Positions 57,645 to 64,000 of a DNA stretch of 64,000 bases are shown in pieces. The notes below the pieces were generated by a model that saw only the letters and a program-made list of their open reading frames with translations, did no database searches and was not told where the DNA came from. This DNA is from Actinomortierella ambigua. Taxonomy: Eukaryota; Mortierellomycota; Mortierellomycetes; Mortierellales; Mortierellaceae. The DNA is taken from contig JAAAJB010000068.1 of assembly GCA_016098155.1 (NCBI GenBank), positions 1 through 64,000 on the forward strand, given 5' to 3'. Positions within the stretch are counted from its first letter, which is position 1. Every line of letters starts with the position of its first letter. The position numbers and the translations under genes are program-made.

Positions 57645-58507
57645 TAGGCATAGAGGCAGCCCGTTTCCTCCTCGTGTTCCTCCCCCCGTCGCCTTTTTTT
57701 CGAACCTGGCTACAAGCACTTGTATATTCACCCTTTTCTTTTATTTTTCCTCGCACAGCCAACATGAAACACCTCACCTTCAGAAGCCAAGTGGAGGTGG
57801 TGCCAATCTTCACCGCCAGCAACCAGTTCATCGATCCACACATGAAGCATTAAAGACAGAAAATAAGATTGAAAGCGTTGCCTGATCAGTTGTGAATTAG
57901 TGGCGATCAAGAGATACACATTGATCGTATTTACTGGCACTTTGGGCGTGATCTGACATGGCGAGAGCGTGTTGATGACAACAACAACCACAGTGACTGT
58001 ATGAATGGTAACCAGCTGAGAAAAGGAGTGGGAACCCACATACAAAGTGGGTCCCTTCTGTCAGACCGCCGAGTGCAGCCAAACTTTTTTTTTATTTTCT
58101 CCTCCTTTGCCACCATCCCCTTTCCCCCACATACACAATCATAGACACCAAGTCACAGAAGGAAGGAAGCCTTTGACACCCCCCGCTTCGAATTCCCCTT
58201 CCACACACAAAAGCTGTCTCCATTTCAGTCCTCTCAAGCCCCAAGGGCATCTCCCACCCCTCTGCGCTGCTCGTTCGTTTACTCCATTGTTTCCTCATCT
58301 CTTTGGACTCTGCGCATCAAAGAACCAACCTTCTTCCTCCTCTCTCCCTCCCCCCACATCTCTCTGTATCTCTTCTCAGCAACGAGCCAGTCCAAGTAGA
58401 GAGCCAGCCCAACTGTATTAGTCATTCTGGCCGTGCCTGGTGCCACCTTCTCTCTGCCTACAACTTTTCCTTCCCCATCCTCCTGTATACCCCCTTCTCT
58501 GAGGCTC
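57645..58507. other. 3' flank of Sm G and promoter of det1
   Basis: About 860 bp without a gene. The right half is a C-rich pyrimidine leader (58085-58500). The exact 5' end of the next CDS is uncertain, since in-frame sequence continues upstream of its first ATG to a stop near 58420. Confidence 0.5.
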
Positions 58508-61500
58508 ATGCATGCAACGATGAATCCCTCCAGGCCTACCTGCTCAACCTCGTCGTCGGCTTCTTCGTCCGCCCCATACTCGCCGTCACTCCCTGTTGAG
58601 CAGGATACCATTCCATTCGGACACCATGGCCAGTCGTCATTCCCTCAAGCCTACGACGACCACAAGATTCCGTATACCTGTCAGGCCCCTCAACCTCCAC
58701 TACAGCATCGTTTGCGGTCTAGCTTTTTGGGCAACCTGCGCGAACGAAGCCTGGGCTTTCAGAGGGGCAATGCGTACAAGATCGCCTCCAGGCGACTCTA
58801 TCGTTCGATTTACCCAAACCACACGCTCTATGCCGTCACCTGCCCAAGCTCAAATCTCAAGCGATTCACGCCTTGTGGCCAGGTAAGACTCTATGCTGAA
58901 GAGGGGAAGGAGGGGGTAGTGGAAGGAGAAGAGAAGGAAACGACACAATGTTGTTGGACATGGTCTACCGAGGAAGGCGATGCTTTGTTATATTTCTTTT
59001 TTTTTTTTTTTTTTGGGCCTGCCCCCACAAGGGGTTGGTTTTTTTTTTCCCCTCCTATTTCTTTNNNNNNNNNNGGGGGTATATTTGTTTTTTTTTTTTT
59101 TCATTCGGCCTGCTCACACAATGGTATGGTTTCTATTCTCCGCTACTAATTCCTTCATCCACCCCAACGACCCCCCCCCTTCTAATCACAGTATCTGATT
59201 GGTGTATCCAAGAACCTGCAAGCTGTCCACGTCTTCAAGTTTAAAGGATCTGGAGGTCCTTCTGAAGAAAGGTCGCCCGACGCATTGGGTTTCAAAGACT
59301 ACTTTGACCTCAAGCATGAGTCTCATGTTGCACGCGAATCCGAGACGCTATCCAAAGATTTTTGCTTGGTGACCGACAATGGACGATTTGTAAGTACGAG
59401 ATTTCGTTGTCTTCGGCCCCTCTCACCCCCTCCTCGTCCTTCTCTCGTTTTCTTCTCGAGACAGAAAGGTGTCTGTTCTTTCGTGAGTTCAGCAAATGAG
59501 GGAGCGCTTGCGCTGTGTGTTGAAAGTCTCTTTTTTTTTGGCGACGATGCCCCCTGCCCTCCCCTCACTTGATCTCGTAATCCTTGCGCCCGCCGTGTAA
59601 CTGTCTTTGCCCTCTTTTCTTGTCTAACGGTGCACACTCCTCTTCTTCCAAAAAAAAACTGTGGATGTAGATAATTGTCGCTGCAACAGCACCATGCTCA
59701 ACAAACTCTACAGATGCCCGACCGTATCCATGCTCCCTCAGTTGTTTACCCAACCTCGACCTTGTAGTCTTTTATGTGATAGAGCTAAAGACCGGAAAGG
59801 TGAGTGTTACCCAATGATCACCTGCCATCATCTGCTGTTTGCCGTCGTGGCAACCCTGACATCCCGAGCCTAACATTCTGTTCGTGTGATGGTGTATTGA
59901 TATTTTTTAAAAAAAATAAGGTTGCTGATAGACGCGAATTCAAGAGTGAATATGTTTCGATTCCCCTACACGCTGGTGTCAGTCTATATGGATCTTTGCT
60001 GGCAGTGATGCTCATCCAAAGCCAGGCCATCCAAATTATCCACATCAAAGACAATGGAAAGCTGGTCGATCTCCACAGAATAGGGTGGTACAACCATGAT
60101 GACGATGAGCTCGTGCTGGCGCGGTACCGCGAATTCAACGAGCAATTCAACATGCAGCAATCCCTTTCAGCCGCTGTACCGTACTACGCACGTGGATGTA
60201 ATGAGACGAAGGACGATGAGACCAAGGATAGCAAGAACTCGGAGCGACTAGATTCGTTTGCTTTGGCGCCCTCAATGTCGTCGACACTAGACTCGAGGAT
60301 GGATACAACGTATCATCAAGTACCATCTGGGATGCCTGGTTCGTCGTCTCGGACTCCAACCTCTGGAGGAAGTGCGACCGCCGCTCCAGCAACAGCATCA
60401 ACATCACTGACGTACTCATACACGCACTGCTGTGAAACTAACTCGCAGATGATTAGCGGCATCAATCAGCGATTATTGTCGTTCCTGTTCCGGAAAGCGT
60501 TCAATGCCGACGATGGGGGCGCTGCGCTGCGACATTTCCATTTAACATTCCAGCAGTTTGCGAGTCTCGTGATGTTGCGCATGCAGTTTCTGGATAACGA
60601 GCACATGCTGATCAAGTTTGGCAAGGAAGAATGTGTTTTGGGGCGAGTATGTGGACTTTTTTTTTCTCTGTCGTGGTTCACAATGGAGTAGAGAGATAAT
60701 TGAGACCGCATGAACGCGCGCAACTTACAAACTTCCTGCTCTCCCGCCTCCCTCTACCCCTTCGGCAACACTTTAGCCATCGGACAGTACCTACCAGACG
60801 GCGTTCTTTGTCATTTACAACTTTTGCACCACAGAGATCACAGCTGTCTATGACAATGCATCGGAGGAGTTTATCCAGGTTTACGAGGCATGGGCGGACC
60901 AGTTTTGTGCGTCGGCATACACAACTGCTGGACCTGATAAGCAACACTACACATCGACATGTTCCAATAACATTTATGCCAAGGACTTACTGAAGAAGTA
61001 CCAGTATAGTATGCGCCACGCCAGGAACGGAGGGTAAGTCTCAGGATTGTGGCCAGAAAGAGTAGCAAAGAAAAGCAACAAACGAACACGCAATTGACCT
61101 CGGTTCTCCTTTCGGTACCTTTTCATTGTTTAGACTTGCTCAAGCTATCAAGCGAACGCTGAACGTGCTGCCGTTCCATCCACAATCACTGAGCGACAGT
61201 CCCTATTTTGATCTCGCACTGTTCAGCTACGACGACAAGGTCATTTCCAATTCGGACCGGTAAGGACTAGAAATTCGCTCTTGTCATCGTCTTCCAATCG
61301 CCTACTACTCTTGTAGCGAAGTAACGAAAACCCCTACTGAACTGACTCTTTGTTTATTTGTTTGTCCTCCTGCTTGTGTGTGCGTGTGTGTGTGTGTTTT
61401 TTTTTACTAGTCCAAAACCTTGCCAAGACTTCCCCATCAAGTTTTATCTGCGAGGTAGTGGCGAGCTCAAGTTCAAGATTGACGTCTTCAAACCAGGACC

Positions 61501-62569
61501 CAGTGGCACAGGCAACGGAACCAATACCAACGTTGTGAGGAAGCGCTTTGCGACGTTTATCACGCATCCTTTTGAGCCATTTATGATTTCGATCGTAACG
61601 CACCAACACCAACCAGCATTGCCCAATTTTCACGTCCGGATACCCAGGAGCGAGGAGAATAGCAAAGACCTACCAATGATGCACCACCCGCAGCTACCGG
61701 TGGTCGCAGGCGCCCAGCAAGCATCGCTTCCTCTTGCCTCGCAGCCAATGTCGGGCGTTGTTGTCACGTACTCATATCAGAATCGCGCCCAGCCACCGTT
61801 GTCGAGCCGCATGCAAGCACAATCGATCCCACCCACCATCCACCAGCCCCCACCACTCTTCCGGACCCCACGTCCGCATCAAAGCCATCTCCACCACCAC
61901 CTACATCACCACCACCACGGACTGCGACATCATCGATCCTATCAACAGAGAGGAGGACATCTTCAGCACCATCATCACCCATACCACCAGTCGTCGCCGT
62001 TGTCGGATCGTGGTGATCGATCAAGTCCCATGGCACGGACTGTTTCCTCCCATGCAGCCCACCTGTCCTTGTCATCGTCGTCATCATCATCATCATCATC
62101 ATCGTCGTCTTCCCCTTCCTCCTCCGCCATGATGAGTGCCATGGATGAGGGAACTTCTTCGTTGTCAACTTTTGCTAATGTCGCCATTGCTGCCGCTGCT
62201 GCTGCTGCTGCTGCTGCCGCCGCCTCTGGATCCGGATCGAGTTCGGCAGCGTCGTCATCAACATCGTCTGCGTCAACGTTATCGGCAATGTTTGCATTGG
62301 AAGCAAGCAACGGAGGTCTTGGTGTGAGCATGGGCAGTGGGGCGAGCGGCACAGGAGGTAGTAGTGGTGGTGGTGGACCGATCCGATTACGAGAACGGCG
62401 TCGCATCACATCCTGTTCACCACTCGGAACGTACTCGACGACAGCGTCGAGTCTTGCAGCAGCTTCAGCTTCGGAAGGATCGTCTTCGGCTTCAGATGTA
62501 TCCATGAGCGCCGACTCTTCCACCCAGCCCACACCACAATCGTCGCCACGGTCATCACCGGGACCATAA
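58508..62569 (+). CDS. det1: DET1 homologue (DDB1-CUL4 ligase component) with a long low-complexity tail
   Basis: 989 aa from exons 58508-58882, 59192-59389, 59671-59799, 59921-60646, 60777-61033, 61134-61259, 61411-62569. DET1 binds DDB1 and a UBC-like partner to form a CRL4 adaptor in plants and animals. Diagnostic stretches: LYRSIYPNHTLYAVTCPSS, LKRFTPCGQYLIGVSKNLQA (across intron 1), VSLYGSLLAVMLIQSQAIQI, INQRLLSFLFRKAF, FLDNEHMLIKFGKEE, TYQTAFFVIYNFCTTEITAV. The DET1 core ends near residue 685 (animal DET1 is about 550 aa, so inserts are present). The remaining 300 residues are His-, Ser- and Ala-rich with no domain. The start is the first in-frame ATG; a second, at 58520, is possible. 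Intron 1 contains the 10-N gap. Confidence 0.86.
59065..59074. other. Assembly gap (10 N)
   Basis: Ten N between a T-rich and a G/T-rich homopolymer stretch, inside intron 1 of det1. The true length is unknown; coding sequence is not affected by the splice borders used. Confidence 0.99.
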
Positions 62570-62929
62570 GCTTACAAATACATGAAAAAAAAACAGTAGG
62601 CAGTAGTGAAGAGGCCAAAGGTCCTCAAAAGATGGAGCCGGTACTTTTCTTGGGTTCCCTTAGAAGCTATATTGAACCCTTCTTGGCTAGCAGCAAGCAA
62701 ACCTCTCTCTGCATCCTCGCAGATTGCCATAGTCTCTCACCGATGTACAATAACCAAAATATCCCCATCGCACAAAAGGTGTCTGTTCTGATTTGATTTG
62801 ATGTGAGGGGGAGTCTTTTCTGTAACCAAAAAAGGAAAATCACAGGCACAGAAGAAGAGTAGGAAAGACAGATCAAAAAGAATTCAACTTTGATTCATTC
62901 ACTTTTACACATTTAACATACATCCGCTC
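62570..62929. other. Intergenic region det1 / Emi1-like gene
   Basis: 360 bp, A/T-rich 3' flank followed by the leader of the next gene. Nothing coding seen. Confidence 0.5.
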
Positions 62930-63770
62930 ATGGGCTGGTTCACACGGAGTAGCGACAGCAGCAAAGACAAGGAGAACTCTGGCGCCACCAGTGCCGAGTC
63001 AGTACCGCATTCTGCAGGAGGCGCCTCGACACCAGCAGCACCAGCACCAGCACCAGTACCTGTACCTGTACCATCACACTCGTCCAAAGACCTGCCGTCG
63101 AGCGAGCCGTTCTCGCCGATCCCAATCCCCGATGACCAGCCCACAATCTCGGCCAAAAACACATCGGGGGCACCAATTGGCGCGGCCATTCCGTCGGCGG
63201 TGACGGTGGAGCAGCGGATGCAGAAGGATCTGTACATCTTTGACGAGTACAAGCCCTCAGAGGATATGATGGAAAAATACAAAGTCAGCGATGCGATCAA
63301 CGAACTTTTTGCTTGTTCATGTAAGGAATCAGTCGCCACACAACCCAACCAACCTCTTTCAAGGGCGTGGGGAGGATGCCAGAGCAGTGGAAAGAAAGGA
63401 GCGGATGAAAAAAAAAATAGCGTACAACATACTAATCCCCATGCTTTTTTTTTCTTTTCCCTTCGCTCCCTCCACCCCCACTACCACGGACTCCAACAAC
63501 AACAACAACAAAAAATGATTAGCTCTGGGATCCAACATCCGGAACTACTATCGGTACGGCACGTTCCGCAACTGTACCGACAAGTACGAGAAGGTCAAGT
63601 TTTGCATGTCGCTCAAGACAAATACAGACCAGGTGGCCCAGATCATGATCCAGAAGCGCGAGGCCGAGCTCCGCGCCGCCAAGGCCGCCCAGCCAAACTC
63701 GGAGGATGTCTGGACCGTCCGGCCAGGCCCCCCGGAGGATCTGGTGGAATTGGCACAACATTCAGCATAA
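62930..63770 (+). CDS. Emi1-like (DUF3128) cysteine-motif protein
   Basis: 212 aa from exons 62930-63320 and 63523-63770. The conserved DUF3128/EMI1 block spans the intron: DAINELFACS/SLGSNIRNYY, then RYGTFRNCTDKYEKVKFCMS, with three cysteines (about 129, 149, 159) in the family spacing and the N-Y-Y-R-Y-G signature, ending EDVWTVRPG. Yeast Emi1 is needed for early meiotic gene induction and has been linked to mitochondria; Aim-type twin-Cys proteins of the intermembrane space look similar. The first 100 residues are a Pro/Ala/Ser/Val low-complexity extension (PAPAPVPVPVP repeat). The start is the first ATG after an in-frame stop region. Molecular function is not established for the family. 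Confidence 0.87.
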
Positions 63771-64000
63771 AATCATTGGATGAAGAGGAGGAGAAAGAAA
63801 TTTTTTACAAAAGAAAATGGATTGAAAAATAAAACGGGAAAACAAAGAATTAAAAGTGGAAGGTGCTTTAAGTTGGATTTTATATTATTATTTTTTTTTT
63901 TACCCATCCTACACTACGCTGGGAGATGGATCCGTAAAACAATCAGCGCAAAAGGACACTCCTTTTTGGGAGCGGGGGGGGGATTGTTCATGCCATTTGG
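63771..64000. other. 3' flank to window end
   Basis: A/T-rich 3' UTR sequence of the Emi1-like gene, a T13-type run near 63889-63901 and a G9 run at 63975-63983. No gene. Confidence 0.5.

Noticed and set aside
58596..58886. Frame with an ATG start overlapping det1 exon 1
   Set aside because: The other frame carries the DET1 motifs (YRSIYPNHTLY, LKRFTPCGQ) and splices cleanly to exon 2.
1..64000. CRISPR arrays, bacterial operons, Shine-Dalgarno sites
   Set aside because: The window is eukaryotic with spliceosomal introns; tandem repeats here are coding repeats or microsatellites.

Overview
The window is eukaryotic and fungal. Genes are split by short introns (about 80-390 bp) with GT...AG borders, intergenic DNA is rich in homopolymers and microsatellites, and the gene set includes fungal markers: an eisosome Pil1/Lsp1 BAR protein, an APSES transcription factor, NST1, RIB7 and a KRE9/KNH1-like wall domain. 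A DET1 homologue, poly-Gln tracts and a kinase fused to Sel1 repeats point to an early-diverging filamentous fungus. Mortierellomycota is my best inference, not a proven assignment. Exon borders were placed by hand from splice signals, reading frame and family alignment; every multi-exon gene below closes in frame.

Layout. 0-2 kb: two tandem 63-64 aa paralogues, each with a TATAAAAG box. 1.8-5.7 kb (minus): an Mbp1-like cell-cycle transcription factor and a short IF1-like ATPase-inhibitor protein. 6.7-11.3 kb: V-ATPase subunit c, the ribosome-assembly WD protein Mak11 and a Yae1 protein with a cysteine-rich tail. 11.6-15.3 kb (minus): an acidic unknown protein whose start codon is split by an intron, and an SCP2 lipid-binding protein. 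16-20.2 kb (plus): Pil1 and a signal peptide peptidase. 20.5-23.5 kb: mitochondrial ribosomal protein bS16m, Cia2 and RIB7.

23.5-33.3 kb is the one accessory stretch: a single-exon TKL kinase/Sel1-repeat gene, a tRNA-like element at its 3' end, an orphan retrotransposon gag fragment and a frameshifted Helitron Rep relic. From 33.4 kb the conserved genes resume: dynamitin, a KRE9-like membrane protein, a 1387-aa SH3 protein, NST1 (minus), a Kelch-type membrane protein, TIM21 and Sm G sharing a 199-bp divergent promoter, DET1 (with a 10-N assembly gap in its first intron) and an Emi1-like protein.

The genes do not form one pathway. Several share a theme: mitochondrion (IF1-like, bS16m, TIM21, Emi1-like), cytosolic iron-sulfur assembly (Cia2, Yae1), ribosome or RNA (Mak11, Sm G), and cell surface (Pil1, KRE9-like, Kelch, SH3). 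I found no convincing new multi-gene system. The most interesting single items are the Yae1 cysteine cluster, the repeat-driven kinase gene with its tRNA-like tail, the fungal DET1 with a long low-complexity tail, and the tandem small-protein pair.
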